This document shows positions 56,101-64,000 of a stretch of DNA of 64,000 nt, piece by piece. The stretch is from NCBI RefSeq assembly GCF_907165205.1, contig NC_058193.1, positions 33,183,521 to 33,247,520 of the forward strand, given 5' to 3'. Origin of the DNA: Coccinella septempunctata (lineage: Eukaryota > Arthropoda > Insecta > Coleoptera > Coccinellidae). The notes under the pieces were generated by a model. It did no database searches, was not told where the DNA came from, and saw only the letters and a list, made by a program, of their open reading frames with translations. Made by a program: the position numbers and the translations under genes. The number at the start of each line of letters is the position of its first letter. Position 1 is the first letter of the stretch.

Positions 56101-58997
56101 CTGACCACTCTACGGAAAAAAATTAAAGAGAAAAGACGCGGAAAGCTATCGGAAGGTGTTTTGTTTTTGCAGGACATCGCCCCTGCACACAAATCTCATG
56201 TTGCCATGCAAAAATTTCGTGATTTAGGGTTCGAATTACTAGACCATCCTCCTTGTTCACCAGATTTGGCTCAATCCGACTATCATCTCTTTCCTCAACT
56301 GAAAAAAAGTTTAAAAAGTCGTAAATTTTCTTCCAACGAGGAGGTAATAAAAGCTGCTGAGGTCTGGTTTGCAGAGCAAGAAGAAACATTTTTTTGAAAG
56401 GTCCAGAGACGTTGCAGGTTCGCTGTAATAAATGTATCCAATTAAGAGGAGAATATGTCGAGTAATAAAATATTTTGACATTGAAATTTTTCAATATATC
56501 CTCGTATGTACTATATATTTCTAGCCTATAGATGCCTGATGACTTGTTATCTCGGAATTAAAAAGATTATGTCGAAACGTTCTGTTACTTCATTCTCGAG
56601 AAACGAAAGGTAAACATTATAAGGTTAATAATGTAAACGGGACATCGGACAGTTCGAGTACTTTTTCGGTTGCCGAGTGGTCTCAAATGTCAACATTTGC
56701 TTTAAATCCGCTGACGCATTCTTGAACCACCCAGATAGACGTCTGTATTTCGAGAGAGTCATCTTCCCATTTGGCTTCTGCACGAAGCCAGTGATTTCAA
56801 ACGATCAAATCATACTCTGCCAAAAATTTGAGACTCTTCGAAAGTTTCACCAATTTTTTCGATATCTAAATGTTTTCCCACTTTCCTAACTCATTCATTC
56901 GCCAATTTTTAGAACTTTGATGGGGCATCGAATCTAAATGGACTTTCTTGTCTGCCTTAATTCATTTCTATACGCGCCAGCGCCACTTCCAACAGAAAAA
57001 TCCCCAGTACATTCAAATACGAAACCCCACGACAGAAAAATCGCTTTCTTTATTGCCGTCTGACAGATTTATTCAGCCAATAATCGGCGAAGCCCCATCC
57101 GTGCAGCTTCGGCATATCCAGCAATTTCATCGTATAATTGAAAATAAATTTTCCTATTAAAAGAATAAAGAACAATATTTGGGCTTGTGTACGCGGCGCA
57201 CGGCGCCGATCCAACATGCTTAATTTGTACGAAACGCGGGGCTGGTCTGATGCGAGGCTTCCTATTTGATGGATAATAATGGGGGACCAAGGGGCGAGAA
57301 GCCGAGAAAAGTGGGATCAATATATTAGAAGTCAGACGTTGATGTCTGCTCCCGGAAGATGTTAATTTGAACTTGAAGGTGCCTGATTCACACAAAATAG
57401 CTTTGACTCGTTCAAATATTTCAACATCAGATTCTTCAGGTCAAAAAAAAACACTTTTTTCCTATACCATTTTTTCCGATTCGGCCCTTAAGTTTTCATA
57501 ATGAGCTGTAACGTCTCTAGACCTTTAAAAAAAATGTTTCTTCTTGCTCTGCAAACCAGACTTCCACGGCTTTTATTACCTCCCCGTTGGAAGAAAATTT
57601 ACGTCCTTTTGAACTTTTTTTCAGTTGAGGAAAGAGATGATAGTCGGATGGAGCCAAATCTGGAGAAGAAGGAGGGTGTTCTAGTAATTCAAACCCTAAA
57701 TCACGAATTTTTGCATGGCAACATGAGATTTTTGTGCAGGGGCGTTCTGCAAAAAAAAAACACCTTTGCATAACTTTCCGCATCTTTTCTCTTCAATTTT
57801 ATCCCGTAGAGTGGTCAGTAATGTTGGATAGTAAGCTCTGGTTATTGTTCTACCCTTATCCAAAAAATCAATCGTGTTTACTCCATGGCAATCCCAAAAA
57901 ACTGAAGCAAGAACTTTCCCAGCAGATTTTTGGACACGAAACTTCTTAGGTCTTGGAGAACCAGAGTGTCGCCATTCCATCGATTGTTGCTTTGTTTCTG
58001 GATCGTAGAAATGTTCCCAAGTCTCATCCATAGTAACAATTCGGTTTAAGAAGTCTACATCGTTTTCAAATCAGATCGAACGCGATGCTTCTACCCTTGC
58101 ACGCTTTAGGTCAACATTCAAACATTTGGGGATCCATTTTGCAGCGATTTTCTCATGTCCAAATTGACGTGAACTATATGATGAACGCGTTCGTATGAAA
58201 TATTCAATGCTTCAGATACCCGTTTTCGCCCAATTCGACGGTCTGATAAAATCATGTCATGAACTGCAGCGATATTTTCGGGCACTAACACAGAAACTGA
58301 TCTTTCCGATCGGTCATCAACTTCAATGAAAAAATTACCTCTTTTGAAGGTTGCAGCCCAATTTTTCACGATCGCATACGAAGGACATTGATCACCAAGG
58401 GTATTAAGCATATCTTCGTAAATCTGCTTATCTCTTAACCCTTTTAAATACAGGTACTTGATGATGGCTCGATCCTCCAATTTTTCGATTGTCACAGTCT
58501 CGGTGGACATCTCCTTTCTTTCAATTTATTGCCTAACTTTGGCTTACTTTTTGACCTCAAACTTCACACTGACACTTCTAATGAGTTATTGTTCGTTGCT
58601 ATAGTAACGCAATATTTTTTTATGCATGGATCTGGTTTATAGGCTAACTAGATATCAATACATCCTCGTATGTGAGGTATAGATGGAAGAAACGATAAAT
58701 TTCTCATTATTTGAAGAAAAATGTGTAGGTTATCATCAACACTCACCTCTACTCTTTCTTCCTTCAAGTCCACCTTCAAGGCTAGCTGTTCCCTAAGGAC
58801 AACATCGGGATAATGCGTCTGTTCGAAGGTAGCCTCCAACTGCTCCAGCTGTTCCTCGCTGAAGATGGTCCTGTGTCTGCGTTTTCTCTTGGGGGGTTGG
58901 TGGGGGTTGTGATGGTGCCCTGTAGCTAGGGAAGCGGCTTGGGAGGCGGCAGCTAAGGCGTGAACGTAGCCCGGATATAGTCCAGGGTACGCCATAG
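38168..58997 (-). CDS. Gsc: Homeobox gene goosecoid, last two coding exons
   Basis: A paired-like K50 homeodomain transcription factor. Exon 58997-58747 encodes an Ala/His/Tyr-rich stretch (MAYPGLYPGYVHALAAASQA...), a basic KRKRRHRTIF and homeodomain residues 1-46 (...HYPDVVLREQLALKVDLKEE / RVE). Exon 38338-38168 begins [20 protein letters not shown] and ends ...SDLEVA. The two join in phase 0 within helix 3, the 46/47 intron position usual for paired-class genes. Lys at homeodomain position 50 (WFKN) and the RRHRTIF start match goosecoid, and the helix 1-2 region is nearly identical to what I recall of the Drosophila Gsc family. The intron is 20.4 kb (GTGAGT donor at 58746, TTTTTTTCCAG acceptor at 38339) and full of transposons. 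The upstream exon, which should carry the engrailed-homology repressor motif and the start codon, was not found; a TTTTCTTTTCAG acceptor precedes 58997. Confidence 0.96.
38559..39231. mobile_element. R1 element, copy i, in the Gsc intron
   Basis: Nearly full length (about 670 bp), with the left side GCTTGTACAAATATTTTAAC and the right side ATTTGCACGAGTCAAAAACT. The extreme CAGGGTG tips are lost on both sides. Confidence 0.7.
39232..40174. other. Gsc intron island of non-repetitive DNA with an unusually long open stretch
   Basis: From 39232 to 39829 one + strand frame stays open for about 200 codons beyond the R1 copy. The product is Arg-rich and low in structure, and the DNA is CpG-richer than its surroundings, so the frame may be open only because stop codons are rare in it. 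A GGATTA site lies at 39909. No protein function is claimed. Confidence 0.4.
40175..41120. mobile_element. R1 element, copy j, rearranged around half an R5 element
   Basis: R1 left end CAGGATGAGTGTTGGACTCG at 40175 runs to GAGCTGTGCCACCTCTG (about 40322). Half of an R5 foldback follows (40323-40800). R1 sequence then restarts from its left end region (AGTCTTTGACTCGTACAAAT, 40809) and runs to about 41120. The repeated R1 left part implies two R1 copies or a rearrangement, not a simple insertion. Confidence 0.65.
40323..40800. mobile_element. Half of an R5 foldback element
   Basis: Matches the left arm plus loop of the complete R5 element at 42963 (TGTAAACAAATGCGAAGGAC ... GCATGTATTTTAGC). The right arm is missing. 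Confidence 0.7.
41121..41690. other. Gsc intron island, non-repetitive
   Basis: The part 41200-41560 shows no local repeat similarity and is CpG-richer. Candidate regulatory DNA only by exclusion. Confidence 0.35.
41705..41947. mobile_element. R6 hAT-type MITE, copy 1, with perfect 8-bp target duplication
   Basis: 243 bp with inverted ends CATAGACATAGAGACATGGA and its complement. TATCAGAC flanks it exactly (41697-41704 and 41948-41955). Internal landmarks are CCCGACG on both sides and GAGGTGAGTGTAGACCAATC. Orientation is opposite to copy 2. Confidence 0.92.
41956..42962. other. Gsc intron island, non-repetitive
   Basis: Contains a CpG-rich stretch (42340-42430) and a GGATTA at 42521-42526 within AAT-rich surroundings. 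No open frame or repeat explains it. Confidence 0.4.
42963..43955. mobile_element. R5 long foldback element, complete
   Basis: 993 bp that is almost entirely one inverted repeat: arms of about 430-470 bp (42963-43396 and about 43482-43955) around a loop of about 85 bases. Ends CAGGGTGTTTGTAAACAAAT and the complement of CAGGGTGTCTGTAAACAAAT, flanked by TA. The right arm has an extra duplicated CTCCCCAAG(T/G) segment near 43870-43925. Non-coding; a transcript would form a very long hairpin. Confidence 0.85.
43956..44800. other. Gsc intron island with two TAATCC/GGATTA sites
   Basis: Unique-looking, CpG-richer DNA (43990-44350) with TAATCC at 43992-43997 and GGATTA at 44172-44177. It lies between the R5 and R6 elements. 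No gene is seen. Confidence 0.4.
44801..45044. mobile_element. R6 hAT-type MITE, copy 2, with perfect 8-bp target duplication
   Basis: 244 bp, inverted relative to copy 1 (CATAGACATATCGACATGGA ... complement of CATAGACATAGAGACAACGA). TTTTATAC flanks it exactly (44793-44800 and 45045-45052). Confidence 0.92.
45053..45857. mobile_element. R7 element, copy 1, right end missing
   Basis: Left end TATACTCCATTCAATGTTAT followed by TTTAGCACTCGGTTGGCC. It is about 90% alike over roughly 780 bp to copy 2 at 52696. From about 45680 it contains a LINE tail (ATA repeat, then GGTATTTATTGGTACCTTGA and TGTATAGGACAAGTC), also present in copy 2. Confidence 0.75.
45858..46572. other. Gsc intron island, non-repetitive
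   Basis: GC-richer DNA with a GGATTA at 46121-46126 and a CpG-rich piece around 46200-46260. Short open frames overlap on the + strand but show no domain. Confidence 0.35.
46573..46640. mobile_element. R9 terminal fragment, copy 2
   Basis: ATACAGGGTGACAATTTAAA followed by ACTTGCCAGGCTAATTATGT and CGCGACAAGAATG matches the end at 12042-12104. Confidence 0.5.
46676..47919 (+). mobile_element. Mariner copy D, both ends present
   Basis: 1244 bp with TACGAGGATGTATTGATATC at the start and the complement of TACGAGGAT at the end (interrupted by a 4-base insertion, ...CAATATAGGTATCCTCGTA). The only sizeable open piece is 47223-47522 (VDETSVHFYDPETK, then TITGDYYS). An internal deletion joins DQK directly to NDVDFLN, removing about 15 residues, and many stops follow. 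Inactive. Confidence 0.9.
47921..48190. mobile_element. R1 fragment, copy k
   Basis: R1 interior (AATGAATATACGAATGTTTT ... AAAATGGCCAATTTTCAGGG) immediately after mariner copy D. It suggests that D inserted into, or deleted part of, an R1 copy. Confidence 0.6.
48191..48880. other. Gsc intron island, non-repetitive
   Basis: No local repeat similarity. Contains TAATTGG-, CATTAACTTT- and TGATTAATTAC-type AT cores between GC-richer segments (48230-48780). Candidate regulatory DNA by exclusion. Confidence 0.35.
48882..49192. repeat. Diverged tandem duplication, unit about 150-180 bp
   Basis: The order ...CCCAAAAA(T/A)A, GACACTTGAAAAATTT, CATACGATTGCA, AGAATATGTACCA(A/C)ATTT, TACGATGATT(C/T)TTCTGGG occurs twice in a row (48882-49035 and 49059-49186). 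Confidence 0.55.
49242..50521 (+). mobile_element. Mariner copy E, both ends present, least rearranged
   Basis: 1280 bp with both inverted repeats intact (TACGAGGATGTATTGATATC and the complement of TACGAGGATATATTGAAAAA). Reading from ATG 49402, the order is DNA-binding domain, MDETWVHFYDPETK (open at 49879-50295) and FLQDNAPAHKSH. A single-base change after ...LPYSPDLAPS shifts the frame at the third catalytic Asp. Other breaks lie at about 49460, 49543 and 49844. Inactive, but the best source of the family layout. Confidence 0.92.
50522..52695. other. Gsc intron, 2.2 kb mostly non-repetitive
   Basis: Includes GC-richer pieces (50640-51000, 51540-52110), an ACCGGGTGGTCC element-like terminus near 51148, and an inverted-repeat segment at 52360-52530. 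No gene is supported; several open frames exist on both strands without recognisable domains. Plausible place for intronic enhancers. Confidence 0.4.
52360..52530. repeat. Compact inverted-repeat segment
   Basis: GTTGCACGAC (52432) pairs with GTCGTGCAAC (52487), with AGAATC/GATTCT nested inside. A second hairpin, AATTCCGACTT/AAGTCGGAATT, lies at 52505-52528. It looks like a small foldback element. Confidence 0.5.
52696..53906. mobile_element. R7 element, copy 2, complete
   Basis: About 1.2 kb with inverted ends of 38 bp: TATACTTCATTCA, two variable bases, then TTTATTTTAGCAGTCGGTTG and GCC. The inner 23 bp are perfect (52711-52733 against 53869-53891). It contains the same internal LINE tail as copy 1 at about 53300-53460. 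No long open frame. Confidence 0.82.
53907..55018. other. Gsc intron, non-repetitive
   Basis: No repeat family or gene recognised. A + strand open frame at 54266-54526 is Phe/Ile/Val-rich but lacks coding features. Confidence 0.35.
55019..55257. mobile_element. R1 left fragment, copy l, cut by mariner copy F
   Basis: CAGGGTACAGTAGATTCTTG starts inside the R1 left region and runs to CTTCATATTTTCTCGTA. The mariner 5' end continues from there. Confidence 0.6.
55258..56506 (+). mobile_element. Mariner copy F
   Basis: About 1.25 kb. The 5' repeat has lost its first bases (TATTGATATGTAGTTAGCCT follows directly on R1), the 3' end TTTTTCAATATATCCTCGTA is intact. Open piece 56023-56397 covers FLQDIAPAHKSH (the usual Asn after the catalytic Asp is Ile) and SPDLAQSDYHLF. 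Several frameshifts and a TGA in the WRHSGSP region (about 55950). Inactive. Confidence 0.88.
56520..56605. repeat. Possible Penelope-like terminal fragment
   Basis: GCCTGATGACTTGTTATCTC followed by TATGTCGAAACGTTCTG resembles the CTGATGA...GAAACGT motifs common in Penelope-like terminal repeats. No coding part is nearby, and the segment between the two motifs does not form a good stem. Confidence 0.3.
56607..57397. other. Gsc intron, unassigned
   Basis: Between 56677 and 56775 a + strand frame reads KSADAFLNHPDRRLYFERVI...FGFCTKPVISN, weakly reminiscent of a reverse transcriptase fragment (FPFGFCTKP). Too short to name. The rest shows nothing. Confidence 0.3.
57398..57507. mobile_element. 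R1 left fragment, copy m, joined to mariner copy G
   Basis: Runs from TTTGACTCGTTCAAATATTT to CATAATGAGCTGT, an internal R1 position. Mariner sequence (complement of the 3' coding end) starts immediately. Confidence 0.6.
57508..58670 (-). mobile_element. Mariner copy G, 3' end missing
   Basis: Minus orientation, with an intact 5' inverted repeat (complement ending ...ATACATCCTCGTA at 58670) next to the Gsc exon. The N-terminal open piece 58510-58118 (MSTETVTIEKLEDRAIIKYL) is the longest DNA-binding part in the window. A one-base deletion at MRKSLQNG shifts the frame. Later pieces have MDETWEHFYDPETK, TITRAYYPT and SPDLAPSDYHLF, but the QDN motif is replaced by FFLQNAPAQKSH. Inactive. It sits 77 bp from the splice donor of the Gsc homeobox exon. 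Confidence 0.9.
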
Positions 58998-59767
58998 CTG
59001 AAAAGAAAATGTGCATTGAGTTTGGGGGTAAAAAACTTTTTTAATGGTGGATTTTGTGACACCCTATATATCACTAACCAAATTTTCATGAAACTCATTG
59101 GCAATGTTTCGTAGAAAATCGTCAGTATCTCCGAAAGTATCAGGGATGGCGTTAGGGAAGTACTAGGGAAGAAAATTCGGATGGGGATAGAAATGGGAAA
59201 ATGTTATTTCAAATGGGACATCTAAATCTTCCAGTTCCTTCAGTATGACCATTCTGGATACCATAAAAGAACCAAAATTCAGTCGGAAGTTAAAAGAAGC
59301 TTCATAACAGAGATGAAGCTAGGGACGTGGCTGTCTTAGGTCATGTAGCAATGGATTACGACCTTTAGTTCTGGGGAATCTATCTGCATTTCCCATTTTC
59401 TAACTGTATGAAATAGTGGACGTATCGAGAAAACGCTTAAACATTCGTCATGGGTGGCTTTGGTCTCGAAACGAGGCAAATCCCAAAAGAAGCGAGCGCG
59501 GTTTTGAACCAGCAACACCTGCACCAAAGGCTGTTCAAATGCGCGTGAATTCACGCCCGATCAGGTTCTGATCTGCAATTCCCACATTCACAGCATCCGT
59601 CCCACCGTCTTAGGGGATTTACATAGTCGCTGATCGATTCTCCACTTAAGTGATTTCCTGCATTGTTGATGTCGGGAAGGTGTGAATGGAGGAATACTTC
59701 GCGTTACGCTTGGTGTGTTCTGTCTAGAGGAAATTTTGGAGTCGAGGGGTGAGCTGTGGGTCGTATA
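58998..59767. other. Sequence upstream of the Gsc homeobox exon
   Basis: Begins with the splice acceptor TTTTCTTTTCAG (minus strand) and contains an ACCCTATATATCA element-like terminus near 59062. I searched for the goosecoid N-terminal exon here and did not find it. Confidence 0.45.
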
Positions 59768-60255
59768 CAGGGTGAGTCTTTGACTCGTACGAATATTTTA
59801 ACAGTGGATTTTTGAGGTCGAAAGAAACACTTTTTTCTTATACCATTTTTTCCGAATCGGCTCGGTTCAAAAGATACAGGCTGTTGAGAAACCCTAAAAA
59901 AAGCTTATTTCTAGTTCTATCTCACAAACGGTTTTATCGAATGAAATGAATTTCGGAATATACTTTTTCATTTATTTGATTAATCTTTTTCAAACCCACG
60001 TCTTCCAGTTTTCTCATTATCATCATCACGTACCATAAAAATACAATAATTCAAAGAACCCAACTCTTGAAAATAAGTTGGACGATATCTAATGAATATT
60101 TGTATGTTATGTTAAATAAAAGTATTCCTCATATTTTCTCGTATAATGCGCCGTTTTCGGGTAATTTGATGTTCAAAACTTGAAAAGTATTTGTGAAATT
60201 TGAAAAATTGGGGACCTACTTTGACTGAATACAACTCTGTTTAAAAGATTTTCAA
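59768..60255. mobile_element. R1 element, copy n, right end missing
   Basis: CAGGGTGAGTCTTTGACTCG, a good representative left end, runs to AACTCTGTTTAAAAGATT and then breaks. Confidence 0.7.
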
Positions 60256-60414
60256 CTTGATTTATTATCAATCGATACGCCACTGCTAACGGACCCAGTT
60301 CTGTCAATTGAACTTGACTTTGCTATACCTTCTACGTCATCACCTTTCCAAACGGCTTTGAACTGAATTGCATCTTGTTTTTCTATGCCTACTCTTGATT
60401 ATCACAAAGTGGTA

Positions 60415-60757
60415 GTCTTATTTCATAAGTTACATTGACTCTTCAGTAAATAGAACATCTGCTGAGCTATTTGGCTCTGATTCTGACTCAGAATATTCAC
60501 TGACAAGCAATATGGGGAGAAACGTAATTTTTAGTGAAAATATGACTAACGCGAGCGAAAATCATAAATCTGAATCTGAAACCGTAGCTGAGAAAGCTGC
60601 AGTAAAAGAAAAAAGCAGCAGTATTCACCAATGCAAGCTAGTGGTAGGTACCTACATAAGTGGCAATATTGCGACAGAAAGAAATTCTGTTATTCTTTCG
60701 AAATTCATGTGGATACAAGCCAAAATTATACCATGTTTCCTTAAACATAAAAAATAA
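60415..60757 (+). CDS. Possible coding fragment, acidic/serine-rich, unrecognised
   Basis: A frame open for about 114 codons, with an acidic Ser/Asp run (TSAELFGSDSDSEYSLTSN) followed by a Glu/Lys/Ser-rich segment (SESETVAEKAAVKEKSSS). A GTAGGT after SIHQCKLV (about 60645) could be a splice donor. Such acidic patches occur in nuclear proteins and some transposases. No domain is recognised, and no start or acceptor is certain. Confidence 0.2.
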
Positions 60758-60939
60758 ATTGTGAATCTAGATTCCAATTTGAGTTTCAACAAGATTATCA
60801 TTAATTATTTTCAATACACATTTTTCTACCAATAAATGTTTGCAATAAATAGAAATAGGTACACTTTACGTTAAAATAAGTTATATTTTCCACAAATAAA
60901 TATTTTTTGCGTATTCCTGGTTAGACAAGATGTTTGAAG

Positions 60940-61080
60940 ATTTCTTGTTTTCTTCACAAGAAATCTTAGTATTGACATAAAATTTCTTGTCTTGTCTTGT
61001 TTTGAAATTGTGGAATTACTTCTTGTTTTGAAATCAAGACAAGATCTTACAATTTCCATAAACTTGGCGACCCCTAATTC
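60940..61080. mobile_element. Fragment of the dispersed element also seen at 26629, with a hAT-like end
   Basis: Shares TTAGTATTGACATAAAATTTC and CTTGT repeats with 26629-26800. It ends CTTGGCGACCCCTAA, the complement of a TTAGGGGTCGCCAAG terminus. Confidence 0.4.
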
Positions 61081-61140
61081 TACCTTCTTCTTGAAATAGG
61101 GAATTCTCTTCAATTTCGGTTATCACAGCATATGCAAGTT

Positions 61141-62165
61141 TAAACTGAATAATTATGAGTTTCATTCGTGAATTTTTCAGATGCACCGCGGAAACTATTC
61201 GAAATCATTCAAATATGAGTTTTTAAAATTTAAATCGCTTCGTTTTTAGTTTACGATTTGGCAACACCGCCTACTAGAAAATAAAAAGAACAATGGCTTG
61301 TTTATAAAATAACAGCTGTTTTTCTACGTCATCATAAGACGCGTACTCACTGGCGAGCCTCAACAGCAACCACCCATAAAATTCCCATGAAATTTTACGA
61401 TCTTCCTCGTTCGTCGAAGACTTCAAAGAAAGCCACCTTTGTCTATCTCATCAAGATAGTGTATTTGTTGTCCTTTATTATCAACGCATATTTCAGTCGA
61501 TGTTGCCAACTTGTGCAATAGAAACGAAAGGCTTTAAATTTTAAAGACCCATTTTTATTTTCAATTTTGTTCTTTTGGGAAACGGTTGAAATGGTTATTT
61601 CAAAATGTGACGATTCTAAGATTTTCGTCAGAAGGAGTATTCCGTATTGAATGTTCGAAGAAATTTCTCGTTATGTAGATAATTTCGGGAGGTCAATCTT
61701 CTATATCTAGAGTTTGCGAGAGAAATTGTTCTACTTTCTCAGTTCTCAGACTGAAAACATGCAAACAACGGTTCCCCCTCCACACCGTAGGTAACCCTCG
61801 AGAAAATTCGTCGTCGCAAACCTCGAGCAACGAAAAAATAAGCTTTTAAACTCTATTCCCACTAGATTAAAATCGTCTTACGTAAAAATCCACCGCGGAG
61901 CGTCGCGACGCGTGAAACAATTTTTAAAAGTTTCTTTTAGTCAGTTCATGCATACAAAACGCGCCGCGACGGGTTTAGGGCCGCAGAGGGGACGCGCGAG
62001 GGTAGCCGGAACGTGGTATGGCCCCCTGGGGGCGCGCAGTAGGAACAATATTATTATTATTTCATAATTTTTCGCAGACCCGCGGCGGCCGAATGATTGA
62101 TTCTCGAACTTTTACGTTCGATATCGCGGTTTTATGTATGTACGGCTCGGTTTTCACGTTTTTTC
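61141..62165. other. Unassigned DNA with a CpG-rich core upstream of goosecoid
   Basis: 61890-62100 has the highest density of CG dinucleotides in the window (CCGCGGAGCGTCGCGACGCG, then ACGCGCCGCGACGGG). Given the minus orientation of Gsc, it lies about 3 kb upstream of the homeobox exon and could belong to a promoter or 5' exon. No open frame matching goosecoid was found. Confidence 0.4.
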
Positions 62166-62170
62166 TGAGA

Positions 62171-62189
62171 GGGGGGGGGGGGGGGGGGG
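62171..62189. repeat. Uninterrupted G19 homopolymer
   Basis: Nineteen consecutive G on the + strand; length is uncertain because such runs are error-prone. It could form intramolecular quadruplexes. Confidence 0.9.
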
Positions 62190-63518
62190 TCGTTTGGTGG
62201 TGGAAAATCGGGAAAAGCATTGATAGAGGGTAAGAAATTATCAGGAGTTTCAAGAAAATAGTTTCCGCAGATTTTACCGATTGATGTATATTTAGTTTTA
62301 TTATTCTTCATTCAATTCTCATTTATTTTATTATCGTTTCGTTATTATATTAATTTTATTATTTTTTTTATTAGGTTATTTCGTGATGATAACCCATCAG
62401 CCTAATCGCCCTACCAAAACATGAACCATACTACAATTTGTTACGTTTTTATTACAATTTGACTTAGTTTCTAAGCTACACCCTCCACTTTCGAAGAAAT
62501 TGAGATTTAGAATAGCATTTCTTACAAAATCATTGAAACTGACTCAACAATTCAAATTTCATTTTCGATCATTCCAAGGATGTTCCACCCTCCACATCAT
62601 ATACAGGGTGTTCCTAAATTGGAGGTTCAAACGAAGGGGGGTGTTTTTTGGAAAGTACTATAACTATTTCCAAAGACCAATCATAAAATTTGAGTTGGTT
62701 TGGGATTTGTGTATTCATTTGGGATAGGGTTGTTGGGGAAGTTAGATTGTACTAAGAATAAAAATCTACCGCTTCACTGTGATATCTTATATAAACACCA
62801 ATATCTAGCAAATAAACAATTGGGAGCTTTCGAGAGTAGAAATCGCTCGAATAGTATAAAGCAGAACTTATTCTCAGCAATAAATATGTGAAGAGAAGCA
62901 GTTGTGTTGAAATTGTGTGAAAAATTTTAATGGTATACATAGATACAAGATACAATGGAAGTTTATGAAAAATGCAGTCATGTTGGAACTTGGTGATTCT
63001 TTATACCTCGAGGAGGATGTTGTGACAAGATATAGAATAATTTGTTTGTATGACTATCTATCGTCGCATAGGAAATATGCCATTTGCATTTATGTTTCTG
63101 CCTGAGTACAAAATGAGTACAAATTTCTATGGAACTATTTTATTTTCCTGAATATCTCTTCCTATAGGTAGGTATAGAAAGTAATGGTTGTATTCCGCTT
63201 TTCATCTGTAAGTTACAAATCTGTAGCGTACGATCGATCTGTCAGTGTCCGATTGACAGATTCCTAAATAATGCAATTCTGGAAATGTTCCTGTAATTAT
63301 CTTCTTTACAGTGTTACTTTTGAACTACTTATCGTAACTAGTTACTGATTCCTGATGTAAGCTACAGATCACTAAAAACGTCAAGAATTGCAATTTTCCT
63401 GTAGGCTTATGAAAAGTTACAGATTGTCTTACAGATGAAAGCAGAATACCACCATAAGTTGAGTAAATTATTATCGATAGGATATTGAATATTTGAGAGA
63501 TAAATATTGAACAATATA
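62190..63518. other. AT-rich unassigned DNA with an R3-like terminus
   Basis: ATACAGGGTGTTCCTAAATT at about 62603 matches the R3 left end, but the following bases diverge soon. No gene is seen. Confidence 0.4.
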
Positions 63519-63547
63519 CAGGGCGAGTCTTTGAGTCGTACAAATCT
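63519..63547. mobile_element. R1 end, copy o, tip only
   Basis: CAGGGCGAGTCTTTGAGTCG plus TACAAAT; similarity stops after about 28 bp. Confidence 0.5.
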
Positions 63548-63805
63548 GCCGTCCCAACATGAACGGTCCTATCTGCAAAATTTAGGTTTTGAGAAAATCC
63601 GGGTTTTTTTCTTTTCATTGTATAACACATAATATTTTAACTAATTCTTCATATTTTATTTTATGTATTACCTACGTCGAAGAATAGAACTTGATTGCAA
63701 AAGATAATTTTGATTTATCTTTTCCCGGTTAGTAGATTTTTTATTTTATTACATGTATTATATTCACATTTTCAGATATAGGAGCATTCTTGTTAGTAAG
63801 GCAGA

Positions 63806-64000
63806 AATATTTCAACAGTAGATTCTTGACGTCATAAGAAACTTTTCCTTTACTATTTTTTCCGATTCGTAATGAGCTGTGCCACCCCTGGAAAAACAAA
63901 ATTACCTTCAGAATAACTAGCTAAATCTGTAACACTACACATCTGTGGATCTTTTAAACAGAGTTGCATTCAGCCAAAGTACCCAATTTTTCAAATTTCA
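63806..64000. mobile_element. R1 element, copy p, running off the window
   Basis: AATATTTCAACAGTAGATTC and the following interior (GAGCTGTGCCACCCCTGG, CAGAATAACTAGCTAAATCT) continue to the last base. Its missing CAGGGTG end may be the separated tip at 63519. Confidence 0.65.

Noticed and set aside
56520..56605. A hammerhead ribozyme from CTGATGA ... GAAACG
   Set aside because: The core words are present, but the intervening sequence does not form stem II and no cleavage-site helix is seen. Listed only as a possible Penelope-like fragment.
56677..56889. A retroviral/LTR-type reverse transcriptase fragment from FPFGFCTKP
   Set aside because: Only a few residues match the usual FGL-x-x-AP-type box and the surroundings do not extend it; too short to call.
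13079..58670. An active mariner transposase source in the window
   Set aside because: All seven copies carry truncations, frameshifts or stops; none has a continuous frame from the DNA-binding domain through the third catalytic Asp.

Overview
This is eukaryotic nuclear DNA, almost certainly from a holometabolous insect. The evidence is AT-rich sequence, short spliced introns with GT-AG junctions, a goosecoid homeodomain of the insect type, a GRIP-type PDZ scaffold gene, several Tc1/mariner copies, non-LTR and Penelope-like retroelement fragments, and dense short inverted-repeat elements. A beetle would fit, but the taxon is only an inference.

Layout of genes. (1) 99-2765, + strand: the 3' half of a glutamate-receptor-interacting-protein gene (Grip), nine exons encoding four PDZ domains. 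(2) 4362-5722, - strand: a complete five-exon SLC35E1-type transporter. (3) 6046-8097, - strand: a complete single-exon DHX35-type DEAH-box helicase. (4) 9740-10066, + strand: a small unrecognised three-helix membrane protein with its own poly(A) signal. (5) 15636-19432, - strand: a two-exon alanine aminotransferase (ALT/GPT) homologue whose PLP-binding lysine is replaced by histidine. (6) 38168-58997, - strand: the last two coding exons of goosecoid (Gsc), separated by a 20.4 kb intron. Its 5' exon(s) are not seen in the window.

Between the genes, and inside the ALT and Gsc introns, the DNA is a mosaic of mobile elements. There are seven defective copies of one mariner family (A-G). I name the repeat families R1-R9 here. 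R1 (ends CAGGGTGAGTCTTTGACTCG) is the dominant family, with about 16 full or partial copies. R2, R3, R4, R5 and R9 have different cores but share a CAGG(G/A)-type terminus, and R8 is similar; nearly all are flanked by TA or TATA. R6 is a 243-244 bp hAT-type element present twice, each with a perfect 8-bp target duplication. R7 is a long element with 38-bp ends that carries an old LINE tail. There are also 5'-truncated LINE copies, one with a 10-bp target duplication, one nested in a mariner and one nested in R1, plus a Penelope-like element end with a GIY-YIG endonuclease.

The genes are unrelated housekeeping and developmental genes and do not form a pathway. The islands of non-repetitive DNA in and near the Gsc intron, several carrying GGATTA/TAATCC sites that a K50 homeodomain such as Gsc can bind, are candidate cis-regulatory DNA. 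I found no CRISPR array, operon, rRNA or convincing tRNA. The most unusual single observation is the lysine-to-histidine change in the otherwise well-conserved ALT homologue.
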